From Microbacter sp. GSS18 (GTDB taxonomy: Bacteria > Actinomycetota > Actinomycetes > Actinomycetales > Microbacteriaceae): a stretch of DNA of 64,000 nucleotides. The position numbers and the translations under genes were made by a program. The stretch is taken from positions 3,224,001-3,288,000 of the forward strand of contig CP119753.1 in assembly GCA_029319145.1 (NCBI GenBank), read 5' to 3'. Shown piece after piece: positions 1-9,947 of the stretch. Below the pieces are notes generated by a model. That model did no database searches. It worked only from the letters and a program-made list of their open reading frames with translations, and had not been told where the DNA came from. The first letter of the stretch is position 1. The number at the start of each line of letters is the position of its first letter.

Positions 1-647
1 CCGAACTCGAACTTGGTGTCGGCGAGGATCAGCCCCTTCGCTTCGGCGATCGCCGCCGCGCGCGCGTAGATCTCGAGCGAGAGGTCGCGCAACTCGGTCG
101 CCCGCTCGGCGCCGACGAGCTCCACCGACTGCTCGAACGTGATGTTCTCGTCGTGCTCGCCCATCGGCGCCTTGTAGGCCGGCGTGTAGATCGGCTCGGG
201 GAGCCGATCGCCGTCCACAAGACCTGCGGGCAGCGGAATGCCGCACACGGTCTGCGTCTGCTGGTACTCGGCCCAGCCCGAGCCGGTCAGGTAGCCGCGC
301 ACGACGCACTCGATCGGCTGCATGTCGAGCTTCTTCACGATCATCGCGCGGTCGGCCACGGCCGCCGGCGGCGTCGCGCCGGGAACGAGGTGGTTCGGGA
401 TCGGGCGCCCGCCGTCGGCGCCCGCGAGCCGGCCGAACCACCACAGGCTGAGCGAGGTCAGCAGGGCGCCCTTGTCGGTGATGCCGGGGTCCAGCACATG
501 GTCGAACGCGCTCACGCGGTCGCTGGCGACCACGAGCATCCCCTCGCCGTCGTCGGCGGGCTCGTACAGGTCGCGGACCTTGCCCGAGTAGACATGGCGC
601 CAGCCGGGGAGGTCGAGCGGGGACGAGGGTGCTGCGGAGTCCGTCAC
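1..647 (-). CDS. purC: SAICAR synthase, 3' part missing at window edge
   Basis: Phosphoribosylaminoimidazole-succinocarboxamide synthase, the cytosolic enzyme that couples aspartate to CAIR using ATP during de novo IMP synthesis. About 215 residues are visible, with YSGKVRDLY near residues 20-28, SDRVSAFD near 42-49 and RGYLTGSG near 117-124, all typical of PurC. The family is usually about 290-300 residues, so roughly the last quarter lies beyond base 1. The GTG at 645-647 is chosen because a GATAAT -10 box (654-659) lies exactly six bases upstream and the only nearby ATG runs into a stop at once. The gene therefore looks leaderless. It lies 31 bp downstream of purD on the same strand, so it may also be read from the purD promoter. 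Confidence 0.95.
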   Translation of the reverse strand, partial: MTDSAAPSSPLDLPGWRHVYSGKVRDLYEPADDGEGMLVVASDRVSAFDHVLDPGITDKGALLTSLSLWWFGRLAGADGGRPIPNHLVPGATPPAAVADRAMIVKKLDMQPIECVVRGYLTGSGWAEYQQTQTVCGIPLPAGLVDGDRLPEPIYTPAYKAPMGEHDENITFEQSVELVGAERATELRDLSLEIYARAAAIAEAKGLILADTKFEF

Positions 648-678
648 CCGCCCATTATCGCCCGCGCACCCGGGCGGG

Positions 679-1950
<1,272 letters not shown>

Positions 1951-2114
1951 CCTTTCACCCTACCCAGCGCCCCCACCCGCCCGTCAGTGAGACGTGACCG
2001 CGTGACAGCACCGGGATCGGGCTGTTTCGCGTGCAATCACGCCGTGACGTCGAGATCGCACCGGGGCACGGGGCGGGGCAAGGGCCGGGGAGGGGGAGGG
2101 ACTACCGTGGTCCC

Positions 2115-2483
2115 GTGCCCCGCAGGATCTCGACGGAAGACGGACGCGACGCGCTCGCTGCGGTGCGCGCGGCATCCGCCGACGGGGCGCCGCCGCCGCG
2201 CACGGCGCACGCGACGGCCGTCCGCTACCTGCTCCAGCTGCTGGCAGAGAAGGCGCCGGGCCACAGCGTCGAGGTGCGCGTGCCGCCGTTCGGCGCCGTG
2301 CAGGTCGTGGAAGGGCCCCGGCACACGCGAGGCACCCCGCCCAACGTCGTCGAGACCGACCCGACGACGTGGCTCGCCCTCGCGCTCGGCGACGAGGGGT
2401 GGGCGGATGCGGCGGCGGCCGGACGCATCGTCGCCAGCGGCACACGCGCCGACGTGTCGCACCTGCTGCCGCTGCGGCCCTGA
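2115..2483 (+). CDS. Sterol-carrier-like (SCP family) small protein
   Basis: A 122-residue protein resembling the bacterial SCP-ortholog family that accompanies purine genes in many actinobacteria (for example beside purF in mycobacteria). The sequence shows a helical N-terminus with an AVRYLLQLL stretch, then a beta-rich core ([17 protein letters not shown]) and a C-terminal ADVSHLLPL. The ligand and role are unknown. The GTG start at 2115 is preceded by TACCGT at 2103-2108 with a six-base gap, so it is preferred over the upstream ATG at 2031, which would add a low-complexity Gly/Arg stretch. It is divergent from purD. The family call rests on sequence flavour and synteny. Confidence 0.7.
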   Translation: MPRRISTEDGRDALAAVRAASADGAPPPRTAHATAVRYLLQLLAEKAPGHSVEVRVPPFGAVQVVEGPRHTRGTPPNVVETDPTTWLALALGDEGWADAAAAGRIVASGTRADVSHLLPLRP

Positions 2484-2526
2484 CCCCTCCGGCGACAGCC
2501 CGCCGCGGGGGTGGGACACTGGAACC

Positions 2527-2991
2527 ATGGCACGCATACGCGGCGCCGCCGCGGATTCGCCCGATGATGACGACCACGTCGTGGACGACGAGGTCGTCTC
2601 GGTCGTGGTGCGCCGCTCCCCCCGCTACGGCCGATTCCTCATGATCGGGCTCTTCGGCGGGCTCATCGTGGCCGGCATCCTCACCGCCGTCGAGGCGGCG
2701 ACCGGCGACCCGGGCGGACCGCTCTCGACCGGCGCGTCCGGCTTCCTCCGGGTCTTCGGCGCGCTCGCCGCGGTGTGCGTCGGCGCCGGGCTGGCGATCA
2801 TGGGGGTGCTCGCGATCGTGCTCGACCGGGTCGTCGGCCGCCGCATCCGCCCCGAGACGGCCGAGCGCGCGACGGTGCTCACCGACGATCTGACCTCGCC
2901 GGTCACCGACGACCCGCCTCGCTGGATCGGCGACGCCGACGTCGACCCGGATGCCGGCGGCGACGAGCCCCGCCGGTCGGCCGGGAGATAA
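2527..2991 (+). CDS. Two-helix membrane protein, paralogue of the next gene
   Basis: Hypothetical 154-residue membrane protein. An acidic N-terminus leads to VVVRRSPRYGRF, then two hydrophobic segments (near residues 38-58 and 78-102) ending in VLAIVLDRVVGRR, and an acidic C-terminal tail. The same plan (VRRAP, two helices, ALILDRVSLRR) is found in the adjacent gene, so the two look like a tandem duplication. The ATG at 2527 has GACACT at 2515-2520, six bases upstream, a plausible leaderless -10. No catalytic motif is visible and I assign no function. Confidence 0.75.
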   Translation: MARIRGAAADSPDDDDHVVDDEVVSVVVRRSPRYGRFLMIGLFGGLIVAGILTAVEAATGDPGGPLSTGASGFLRVFGALAAVCVGAGLAIMGVLAIVLDRVVGRRIRPETAERATVLTDDLTSPVTDDPPRWIGDADVDPDAGGDEPRRSAGR

Positions 2992-2998
2992 TGGACCA

Positions 2999-3358
2999 AT
3001 GCCCGAATCGCCCGAGAACCCCGACACGACGCCGGCGACGCCCGCCTCCACCAACGAGCGCGTCGAGACGGTGCGCGTTCGGCGCGCGCCGAAGATCTCG
3101 GTGTTCCTGCTGGCCGGCGCCGCCCTCGGCATCCTCACCGCCATGATCCTCACGTTCGCCTTCGGCGGGACCGACGAGGTCAGCCCGAACACGGGTCTGG
3201 AGTACTCGCAGGCGCAGGTCTTCGGCTTCCTCGCACTCATCGGCATCGCCGTGGGCCTGGCGCTCGGCGGCGGCGTGGCGCTGATCCTCGACCGCGTGTC
3301 GCTGCGCCGCGCGCAGGACGTCGCGGTCGATCACGAGTCGGTGCACTCCGAGGACTGA
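2999..3358 (+). CDS. Two-helix membrane protein, paralogue of preceding gene
   Basis: Hypothetical 119-residue membrane protein with a Pro/Thr-rich N-terminus, the motif VRVRRAPK, two transmembrane segments (about residues 33-54 and 72-98) and a short charged tail. The shared order of RR-[SA]-P, helix, loop, helix and ILDRV..RR with the gene just upstream indicates paralogy. The ATG at 2999 lies six bases after GATAAT (2987-2992), and this -10 box overlaps the stop codon of the upstream gene, so the second copy probably has its own promoter inside the end of the first. Function unknown. Confidence 0.75.
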   Translation: MPESPENPDTTPATPASTNERVETVRVRRAPKISVFLLAGAALGILTAMILTFAFGGTDEVSPNTGLEYSQAQVFGFLALIGIAVGLALGGGVALILDRVSLRRAQDVAVDHESVHSED

Positions 3359-3421
3359 TCCGCACGCGGCGGCCGCTGCGACGGCGACATCGAAACGGGC
3401 CGCTGACGCGACCTCGGCCCG

Positions 3422-4027
3422 CTACGCCAGTTCCGCGATGATCGGGTGGATCGCCGCGTCGAAGGCGGCCACGTCGCCGCGCAGGCCGTCGGTCACCGCG
3501 ACCGTGAGCGAGCCGATCCACCACACTCCGCGCTGCGAGAGCGGGAGCACCTGCACGTTGAGCTCGAACGAGTGGGCGCGGCGCCCGACCTGCCGCTCGT
3601 GCTCGGCGATCGCGCTCGCGTACGCACGGTACGCCGTGCCCGTCCCGGCGTCGCGGGCGTAGCGGGCGTGGGTGGACTGGGCGAATGCGACGGCTTCGGC
3701 GGCGAGCGGGGCCATGGCGGCCTGCAGCCGGTCGGCGCCGGACACCGGCAGCGCCACGAGCGTCTCGTAGCCGTCGAGCAGCTCGAGCGGCACCGGGGAC
3801 GGGTGCGCCTGCGGCTCCACCGTCATCGCCCAGTACTCGCGCCACTGGCGCTCGAGCGTCTCCTGCTCGCGCTCGCCGCGCGAGACCTCATGGCCGCGGA
3901 TGCCACGCAGCTGCGGCAGCTCATCGGGGGAGCGGATGCCGAGAACCTGCCGCACATAGAGCGCGACGAGCACCGGTTGGCTCGCATCCTCGCGGATCAG
4001 CCACTCGGGTGTCCCAGCCCCGCCCAT
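3422..4027 (-). CDS. Hypothetical protein next to purM
   Basis: A 201-residue soluble protein I do not recognise. It has no signal peptide or membrane segment. Visible features are an N-terminal EWLIREDASQPVLVALYVRQVL helical block (a stretch split here only by description), a charged REREQETLERQWREYW region and a C-terminal beta-like WWIGSLTVAVTDGL. The ATG at 4025-4027 is chosen because TACAAT at 4034-4039 sits six bases upstream; the much longer open frame upstream is the antisense shadow of purM-purF. It is divergent from purM with 87 bp between, so both promoters share that gap. Codon composition matches its neighbours. Confidence 0.7.
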   Translation of the reverse strand: MGGAGTPEWLIREDASQPVLVALYVRQVLGIRSPDELPQLRGIRGHEVSRGEREQETLERQWREYWAMTVEPQAHPSPVPLELLDGYETLVALPVSGADRLQAAMAPLAAEAVAFAQSTHARYARDAGTGTAYRAYASAIAEHERQVGRRAHSFELNVQVLPLSQRGVWWIGSLTVAVTDGLRGDVAAFDAAIHPIIAELA

Positions 4028-4114
4028 GCGGCCATTGTATGGCGAGCCCGGCCGCCCGGGGTCGGCGCGCCGGGCTCGGCGGATGTCCAGGCGCGGCGCG
4101 GGTAGGCTGGAGGC

Positions 4115-5242
4115 GTGGGCTCCCCTTCTCGTGACGCCTCTGCGAACCCCTATACCGAAGCCGGTGTCGATACGGCCGCCGGCGACCTCGCCGTCGAACT
4201 GATGAAGTCGGCCGTCCGCCAGACGCACGGTCCCGAGGTGCTCGGCGGCGTGGGCGGATTCGCGGGCCTCTTCGACGCATCCGCGCTGCGCGCGTACGAC
4301 AAGCCGCTGCTGGCCACCAGCACCGACGGCGTCGGCACCAAGGTCGCCATCGCGCAGGCGATCGACAAGCACGACACGATCGGGCAGGACCTCGTCGGCA
4401 TGGTGGTCGACGACATCGTCGTGGTCGGCGCCAAGCCGCTGTTCATGACCGACTACATCGCGTGCGGCAAGGTCTTCCCCGAGCGCATCGCCGACATCGT
4501 CCGCGGCATCGCCGAGGGCTGCTCCTCCACCGGCACGGCTCTGGTCGGCGGCGAGACCGCCGAGCATCCCGGGCTCCTCGGCATCAACGACTACGACGTC
4601 GCGGGCGCCGCGACGGGTGTCGTCGAGGCGGGCCACGTGCTCGGCGCCGACCGCGTACGCGCGGGGGACGTCGTGCTGGCCCTCGCCTCGAGCGGCCCGC
4701 ACTCGAACGGCTACTCGCTCATCCGCCACATCGTCACCGGTGCCGGCATCGCGTACGGCGACAACGCCGCCGACTTCGGCACCACGTGGGGCGAGGCTCT
4801 GCTCGAGCCCACGCGGCTCTACACCAGCCCGCTGCTGCGCCTGCTCGCGCAGGTCCCGGGCGCCGTGCACAGCCTCAGCCACGTCACCGGCGGCGGCATC
4901 GCCGCGAACCTCGCGCGCGTTCTGCCCACCGGCACGTGGGCGGAGGTCGACCGGTCGACCTGGTCGCCGCCTCCGGTGTTCCGCGTGCTCGCCGACCTCG
5001 GCGACCTCGACCTGACGGCGACCGAGGGGACATGGAACCTCGGCATCGGGTTCCTCGCGGTCGTGTCGGCCGACAAGGCCGATGCGGCCACCGCCGCCCT
5101 CGTCGAGGACGGCATCGCGACCTGGCAGGTCGGCGTCGTCGGCGACGGCGCGCGCCCGGCCGGCGAATTCGAGCAGGGCGCGAAGGGCGTCGACGGCGGA
5201 GCCGTCCGCCTCGTGGGCACGTACGCGGACGGAGCGAAGTAA
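4115..5242 (+). CDS. purM: Phosphoribosylformylglycinamidine cyclo-ligase (AIR synthase)
   Basis: ATP-dependent closure of FGAM to AIR in de novo IMP synthesis. The 375-residue product has the family's early YTEAGVDTAAGD, the STDGVGTKV nucleotide-binding block near residues 70-78, the VVGAKPLFMTDYIACGK block near 105-121, and SSGPHSNGYSLIR further on. The GTG at 4115 is placed six bases after TAGGCT (4103-4108), a leaderless arrangement. purF follows after six bases on the same strand, so the two form a two-gene operon. Confidence 0.96.
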   Translation: MGSPSRDASANPYTEAGVDTAAGDLAVELMKSAVRQTHGPEVLGGVGGFAGLFDASALRAYDKPLLATSTDGVGTKVAIAQAIDKHDTIGQDLVGMVVDDIVVVGAKPLFMTDYIACGKVFPERIADIVRGIAEGCSSTGTALVGGETAEHPGLLGINDYDVAGAATGVVEAGHVLGADRVRAGDVVLALASSGPHSNGYSLIRHIVTGAGIAYGDNAADFGTTWGEALLEPTRLYTSPLLRLLAQVPGAVHSLSHVTGGGIAANLARVLPTGTWAEVDRSTWSPPPVFRVLADLGDLDLTATEGTWNLGIGFLAVVSADKADAATAALVEDGIATWQVGVVGDGARPAGEFEQGAKGVDGGAVRLVGTYADGAK

Positions 5243-5248
5243 CACCCC

Positions 5249-6709
5249 ATGTGCGGAATCGTCGGGATGGTGGGCCGCGGCCCCGTCAACCAGGAGATCT
5301 ACGACTCGCTGCTGCTGCTCCAGCACCGCGGCCAGGACTCGACCGGGATCGCCACCGCCGAGCCGAGCGGCGTGTTCCACGTCCGCAAGGCCAAGGGCCA
5401 GGTGCGCGAGGGCTTCCGGACGCGCGACATGCGGGCGCTGCTGGGCAACCTCGGCCTCGGCCACGTGCGCTACGCCACCAAGGGCACCGCCTCCAGCGAG
5501 GAGGAGGCGCAGCCGTTCTACGTCAACGCCCCCTACGGCATCGTGCTGGTCCACAACGGCAACCTCACCAACACGCGCGAGCTCACCGAGGAGCTGTTCA
5601 CCAAGGACCGCCGGCACCTCAACACCTCGAGCGACACCGAGCTGCTCGTCAACGTCCTGGCCAACGAGCTGCAGTCCTCCATCTCGGGGCTCGAGCTCGA
5701 TCCCGCGCAGGTCTTCCAGGCCGTCACGCGGGTGCACGAGCGGGTCGAGGGCTCCTACGCCGCCGTCGCCCTCATCGCCGGTTACGGTCTGCTGGCCTTC
5801 CGCGACCCGTACGGCATCCGTCCCCTCATCCTCGGCACCCGCAAGAACGAGGACGGCACGTACGAATGGGTCGTCACCAGCGAGTCGCTCGTGCTCGAGA
5901 ACGGCGAGTTCGAGGTCGTGCGCGACGTCCTGCCCGGAGAGGCCGTCTTCGTCGACCTCGACGGGCACCTGCACACGCAGCAGTGCGCGCCGGATCCGAA
6001 GCTCATGCCGTGCTCGTTCGAGTACGTCTACCTCGCCCGGCCCGACTCGATCATGAACGGCATCTCGGTCTACGAGGCGCGACTGCGCATGGGCGACCGC
6101 CTCGCCGACACGATCGCGAAGTACACCCCGGCGGGCTCGATCGACGTGGTCATGCCGATCCCCGACTCGTCGAGGCCGGCCGCGATGCAGGTCGCCCGCA
6201 AGCTCGGCATCGAGTACCGCGAGGGCTTCTACAAGAACCGCTACGTCGGCCGCACGTTCATCATGCCCGGCCAGGCGGTGCGCAAGAAGAGCGTGCGTCA
6301 GAAGCTCAACGCGATGTCGAGCGAGTTCAAGGGCAAGAACGTGCTGCTCATCGACGACTCGATCGTGCGCGGCACGACCTCCAAGGAGATCATCCAGATG
6401 GCGCGGGATGCCGGCGCCACCAGCGTCACGTTCGCCTCGGCGGCCCCGCCGGTGCGCTACCCGCACGTCTACGGCATCAACATGCCGTCACGGCACGAGC
6501 TCGTCGCCCACGGGCGGACCATCCCCGAGATCGCGGAGGAGCTCGGCGCGGATTACATGGTCTACCAGGAGGTCGAGGACCTGAAGGCCGCGATCCTCGA
6601 GGGCTCGGACGTGGAGGATCTCGACATGAGCTGCTTCGACGGCCACTACGTCACCGGAACGGTGTCCGAGGAGTACCTCTCGTGGGTCGAGGGCACGCAG
6701 GAGTCCTGA
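5249..6709 (+). CDS. purF: Amidophosphoribosyltransferase
   Basis: Glutamine-PRPP amidotransferase, the committed first step of purine synthesis. The 486-residue product starts MCGIVGMVG, giving the N-terminal catalytic Cys after Met removal, so no long propeptide is present. RGQDSTGIAT and GNLTNTRELTEE follow in the glutaminase half, and the PRPP loop VLLIDDSIVRGTTSKE lies near residues 365-380. It is six bases downstream of purM and is probably cotranscribed with it. It converges with the carboxylate-amine ligase gene with only three bases between their stop codons. Confidence 0.97.
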   Translation: MCGIVGMVGRGPVNQEIYDSLLLLQHRGQDSTGIATAEPSGVFHVRKAKGQVREGFRTRDMRALLGNLGLGHVRYATKGTASSEEEAQPFYVNAPYGIVLVHNGNLTNTRELTEELFTKDRRHLNTSSDTELLVNVLANELQSSISGLELDPAQVFQAVTRVHERVEGSYAAVALIAGYGLLAFRDPYGIRPLILGTRKNEDGTYEWVVTSESLVLENGEFEVVRDVLPGEAVFVDLDGHLHTQQCAPDPKLMPCSFEYVYLARPDSIMNGISVYEARLRMGDRLADTIAKYTPAGSIDVVMPIPDSSRPAAMQVARKLGIEYREGFYKNRYVGRTFIMPGQAVRKKSVRQKLNAMSSEFKGKNVLLIDDSIVRGTTSKEIIQMARDAGATSVTFASAAPPVRYPHVYGINMPSRHELVAHGRTIPEIAEELGADYMVYQEVEDLKAAILEGSDVEDLDMSCFDGHYVTGTVSEEYLSWVEGTQES

Positions 6710-6712
6710 CGG

Positions 6713-7840
6713 TCACAGGCCTTCGTGGAACTCCTCGATGAGGCTGTCGACGACCGCCTCCATCGCGGCGGTGTGATCCGATCCCGCCGCCTCGGCGCCC
6801 GCCACGGTCGCGCGCTGTCGCGTCGCGGATGTGCCCGAGGACGCGATCGCGGCGATGCGTTCGAGCTCGTCCCGGCAGCCCAGCGCGTCCGCGTCCTCGG
6901 CGACGAGCTCGATGAGCTCCTCCATGAGCGGGGGGAACGGCTTGATCGTCCCGGCCCCGAAGTCGATCATCCCCTCGGAGACGCCGTACCGCTGGGCGCG
7001 CCAGCGGTTCTCGCCGACGAGGAAGCGGCCGTAGGTGCGCCAGCGCTGATTCTGCGTGCGCAGGCGCCACAGCATCCGCAGGATCGCCTGTGTCGTCGCG
7101 GCGAGGGTGAGCGCGTCCTCGAGGCGCGGTGAGACGTCCATGATGCGCGTCTCGAGCGTGGGATACGAGTGCGAGGGGCGGATGTCCCACCAGATCTTGG
7201 ACGTGTTCTCGATGATGCCGAGGTCGACCAGCACGGCGACGGAGCGCTGGTACTCCGCCCAGCTGGAGTAGTCGGGCGGAAGTCCGGTGCGCGGCAGGTT
7301 GTCGAACACGGATACGCGGTAGGACGCCATGCCGGTGTCCTCGCCCTGCCAGAACGGCGAGGACGTCGACAGGGCCAGCAGGTGCGGCAGGAAATACGAC
7401 ATCTGGCGCATCAGGTCGATGCGCAGCGCGTCGTCGCCGATGCCGACGTGCACATGGTTGCCGCAGATGAGCAGGCGCCGCGCGACGCCGGCGAGATCGC
7501 GCTCGAGACCGTCGTACCGATCCTTGCGGGTGTGGTGCTCGCGCTTCCAGTCGGCGAACGGGTGGCATGCAGAGGCGATCGGCGACAGCCCGTAGCGGGC
7601 CGCATGCTCCGACACCGTGGCGCGCAGGCGCCGCAGGTCGTCGCGCGCCTCGCCGATGTCGGCGCACACGCGCGTGCCGATCTCCACCTGGCACTGCTTG
7701 AACTCGGGGCTGACCTGCTCCTGCAGATCAGCCTGCAGGGCCTCCAGATAGCCCTCGGGGGCGACGGCGAGGGCGCGCGAGTCCCGGTCGACGAGCAGGT
7801 ACTCCTCCTCGATGCCGACGGTGAACGCGGGCTCGTGCAC
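6713..7840 (-). CDS. Carboxylate-amine ligase, GCS2/YbdK family
   Basis: Glutamate-cysteine-ligase type 2 fold enzyme; members form gamma-glutamyl or related amide bonds with ATP. The 375-residue protein shows [12 protein letters not shown] near residues 6-17, the conserved CGNHVHVGI block near residues 125-133, and [10 protein letters not shown] further on. The GTG at 7838-7840 is favoured because a strong GGAAGGAG ribosome-binding site lies about six bases upstream. The longer open frame to 7924 lacks one. The true substrate cannot be told from sequence: in actinobacteria the family includes EgtA-like and uncharacterised members, and no ergothioneine genes are nearby. Confidence 0.85.
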   Translation of the reverse strand: MHEPAFTVGIEEEYLLVDRDSRALAVAPEGYLEALQADLQEQVSPEFKQCQVEIGTRVCADIGEARDDLRRLRATVSEHAARYGLSPIASACHPFADWKREHHTRKDRYDGLERDLAGVARRLLICGNHVHVGIGDDALRIDLMRQMSYFLPHLLALSTSSPFWQGEDTGMASYRVSVFDNLPRTGLPPDYSSWAEYQRSVAVLVDLGIIENTSKIWWDIRPSHSYPTLETRIMDVSPRLEDALTLAATTQAILRMLWRLRTQNQRWRTYGRFLVGENRWRAQRYGVSEGMIDFGAGTIKPFPPLMEELIELVAEDADALGCRDELERIAAIASSGTSATRQRATVAGAEAAGSDHTAAMEAVVDSLIEEFHEGL

Positions 7841-8005
7841 GCGGGCTCCTTCCGTGCGCTGTTCGCACCATCTCAGCGTCTGCCGACCCCGGTCGCAAGG
7901 CCCTTCGACCCGCGCGTCGCGCACGCGACCGCGCCGCCGTCTGCGCTCAGCCGTCGCGGGCGGGATTCACAGGTGGTTCGCGACCAGCGGTGTTAGCGTC
8001 GGGCC

Positions 8006-8434
8006 ATGACGCTCGCACCGGTGCAGCCTGCCGATCCCGCCGTCGAGCCGGGACACCTGGAACAGGTCGTACGTGCCGAGATCGTCGAGGCCGAGGACCC
8101 CGAGCGACGCATCCGCCGCCGCATGCGGCTCATGCGCGAGTGGGTGGCCGCGCATCCGCGCATGGAGTTCGCCTACCGTGCGGCCGTCGCGATCGTCGGC
8201 GTGACGATGGTGATCGGCGGACTCATCCTCGTGCCGCTTCCCGGCCCGGGATGGCTGATCGTCTTCCTCGGGCTCGCCGTCCTGGGGACGGAGTTCCACT
8301 GGGCGCGCCGGGTCGCCGCGTGGCTGAAGAGCCTGCTCGACCGCTTCTGGGTGTGGTGGCGGGCTCGGCGCACGCGAAAAGCCGCCGCGAAGGCGGCGGC
8401 TGATCGGCTGGTGAGGATGGAAAGCGGGCGCTAG
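8006..8434 (+). CDS. TIGR02611-type small membrane protein
   Basis: A 142-residue protein with the hallmark hydrophobic hairpin containing LVPLPGPGWLIVFLGLAVLGTE (shown here as LVPLPGPGW near residues 74-82 followed by the second helix), preceded by a charged amphipathic N-terminus and followed by a basic Arg/Lys/Ala tail. This matches the actinobacterial TIGR02611 / PGPGW group; its role is unknown. The ATG at 8006 has TAGCGT at 7994-7999, six bases upstream, so it is probably leaderless. Its TAG stop shares the palindrome CTAG (8431-8434) with the stop of the convergent DUF3073 gene. Confidence 0.8.
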   Translation: MTLAPVQPADPAVEPGHLEQVVRAEIVEAEDPERRIRRRMRLMREWVAAHPRMEFAYRAAVAIVGVTMVIGGLILVPLPGPGWLIVFLGLAVLGTEFHWARRVAAWLKSLLDRFWVWWRARRTRKAAAKAAADRLVRMESGR

Positions 8435-8616
8435 GCCCTTTCCAGTTCGTCCTCGTCTTCGTCGTCGTACTGGTCAGCCCACTTGTCGACGTACTCCTCG
8501 TCGTTCGACGGGTGACCCAGTTCACGCTCGAGCGCCGCGTAGTTGACGCTGTACGTGTCGTACTTGAGTTCACGGGCGATCTTTGTGTGCTTCGCCTTCT
8601 GACGGCCACGCCCCAT
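8431..8616 (-). CDS. DUF3073 small conserved actinobacterial protein
   Basis: A 61-residue protein beginning MGRGRQKAKHTKIARELKY and ending in a very acidic tail (DDEDEDELE). This basic-head, acidic-tail layout is typical of DUF3073, commonly found near purM in actinobacteria, which agrees with its position here. Function is unknown; the small charged form is compatible with RNA or protein binding, but that is speculation. The ATG at 8614-8616 is preferred over an in-frame upstream codon because GAGGGGG lies about seven bases before it. Its stop overlaps the convergent neighbour by four bases. Confidence 0.88.
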   Translation of the reverse strand: MGRGRQKAKHTKIARELKYDTYSVNYAALERELGHPSNDEEYVDKWADQYDDEDEDELERA

Positions 8617-8793
8617 GCGAGACCCCCTCATTTCAGAGTCGCGGGCTGTGCGCGGGTTTTCCGCTGCATACACCCGGGCATTCACGAATCCGGCACGCGC
8701 CGGTAAGAGTAGCATTCAGGATACCACGGTGCTTCGGTGCCCCGGCGGTGCCGAGATCGGCTCTCGTGGCGACGATGCTGAAGGGCGAATCAC

Positions 8794-9333
8794 ATGGCCG
8801 ACGAGGAATACGGGGTCGACCAGGTCGACGCCGGGGACGCGACCACCCACGGAGCCGTCGTCGCGGCGGTGGTGCCCGGTCAGTCCCCGCGCGTGCTGAA
8901 AGAGGCGATGCACTACGCGCGCCTCCTCGACGCCCCGCTGCTTGTCGTCCACGTCGACGTCACGCGCTTCGTGACCTACGAGGACCCCGACGGCTACGTG
9001 CACTCCGCGCCGATCGACGTCAACATCGCCTCGGGCGAGAGCGACCTCGAAGAGGTCCGTCAGTCCGCCGACGACGTGCTCGCCGGCAGCGGCCTGACGT
9101 GGAGCATCCGTCAGCTGGTGGGCGATCCCGCGCTCGCCCTGAAGCACCTCGGCGACAAGATCGACGCCAGGATCTTCGTCGTCGGCACCCGCAAGCACGG
9201 CTTCGGCGAGTCGCTGCGGGAGTTCTTCACGGGATCGGTCGCCGCGCGGCTCTCCCACCGCCAGCACCGGCCGGTCCTCGTCATCCCGCTGGGCGAGCCC
9301 GTCCCCGACGACGAGGACCCCTGGTCCGCCTGA
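8794..9333 (+). CDS. Universal stress protein (UspA family)
   Basis: A single UspA domain of 179 residues. The ATP-binding signature G-2x-G-9x-G-[ST] is visible as GTRKHGFGESLREFFTGS in the C-terminal half, and the preceding strand ARIFVV and final RPVLVIPLG fit the fold. A long insertion between the first strands (about residues 50-80, rich in Asp/Glu) is unusual but not rare in actinobacteria. The family responds to stress or binds ATP; the specific role is unknown. AAGGGCGA upstream of the ATG is a plausible ribosome-binding site. It converges with the padR gene five bases away. Confidence 0.9.
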   Translation: MADEEYGVDQVDAGDATTHGAVVAAVVPGQSPRVLKEAMHYARLLDAPLLVVHVDVTRFVTYEDPDGYVHSAPIDVNIASGESDLEEVRQSADDVLAGSGLTWSIRQLVGDPALALKHLGDKIDARIFVVGTRKHGFGESLREFFTGSVAARLSHRQHRPVLVIPLGEPVPDDEDPWSA

Positions 9334-9338
9334 CCGGT

Positions 9339-9947
9339 TCAGCCGCGCAGCGTGCGCGTGACGTCGCGCGCGATGCGGTCGAGTCCGTCCACGAGGTCGT
9401 CCACGAGGGTGTCGGCGAGCTGCCCGCCCTGTGACACGAACGTGCGCAGGTCGCTGCGCACGCGCACCCGGAAGTCGTTGACCGCGGCGTCCGCTCGGTT
9501 CAGCTGCTCCCGGCTGCGCACCCGCGGGTCCGCGCCGGGCTCGTCGCGTGGGGCGCCGGCGCGCTCCTGGCGGGTGGCCGAGGCGAGGTCGGCACGCAGG
9601 CTCTTCATCGCCTCGCGCACGCTGCCGCGCACCTCGTCGGCGATGAGGCGCACCGAGTCGGCGAGCCCCTCCTCGATGTCCTCGAGCTCGCCCGAGCGAG
9701 CGGCGACCTCGGCGCGCCCGGCCTCGGTGATCGCGTAGATCGTCTTGCGGCCCTCGACCGTCTTGGTCACCAGGCCCTCCTCTTCGAGCTTCGCCAGCCG
9801 CGGGTAGACGGTGCCGGCGCTGGGGGTGTAGGTGCCGCCGGTGCGGTCGGACAGGGCCTGCATGATGTCGTACCCGTGGCGAGGTCCTTCGTTGAGCAGG
9901 CTCAGCAGGTACAGGCGCAGATCGCCGTGCGAGAAGACCGGTGCCAT
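9339..9947 (-). CDS. PadR-family transcriptional regulator
   Basis: A 202-residue regulator with an N-terminal winged helix (LRLYLLSLLNEGPRHGYDIM then TPSAGTVYPRLAKLEEEGLV) characteristic of PadR, followed by a long helical C-terminal region that probably dimerises. The ATG at 9945-9947 overlaps the TGA of the upstream DUF4097 gene by one base (TGATG), and GGAGG lies upstream, so translation is coupled. A GTG one codon earlier is the alternative. Being downstream of DUF4097 in the same operon, it most likely represses its own transcription through the palindromes at 10844-10884. Confidence 0.9.
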   Translation of the reverse strand: MAPVFSHGDLRLYLLSLLNEGPRHGYDIMQALSDRTGGTYTPSAGTVYPRLAKLEEEGLVTKTVEGRKTIYAITEAGRAEVAARSGELEDIEEGLADSVRLIADEVRGSVREAMKSLRADLASATRQERAGAPRDEPGADPRVRSREQLNRADAAVNDFRVRVRSDLRTFVSQGGQLADTLVDDLVDGLDRIARDVTRTLRG

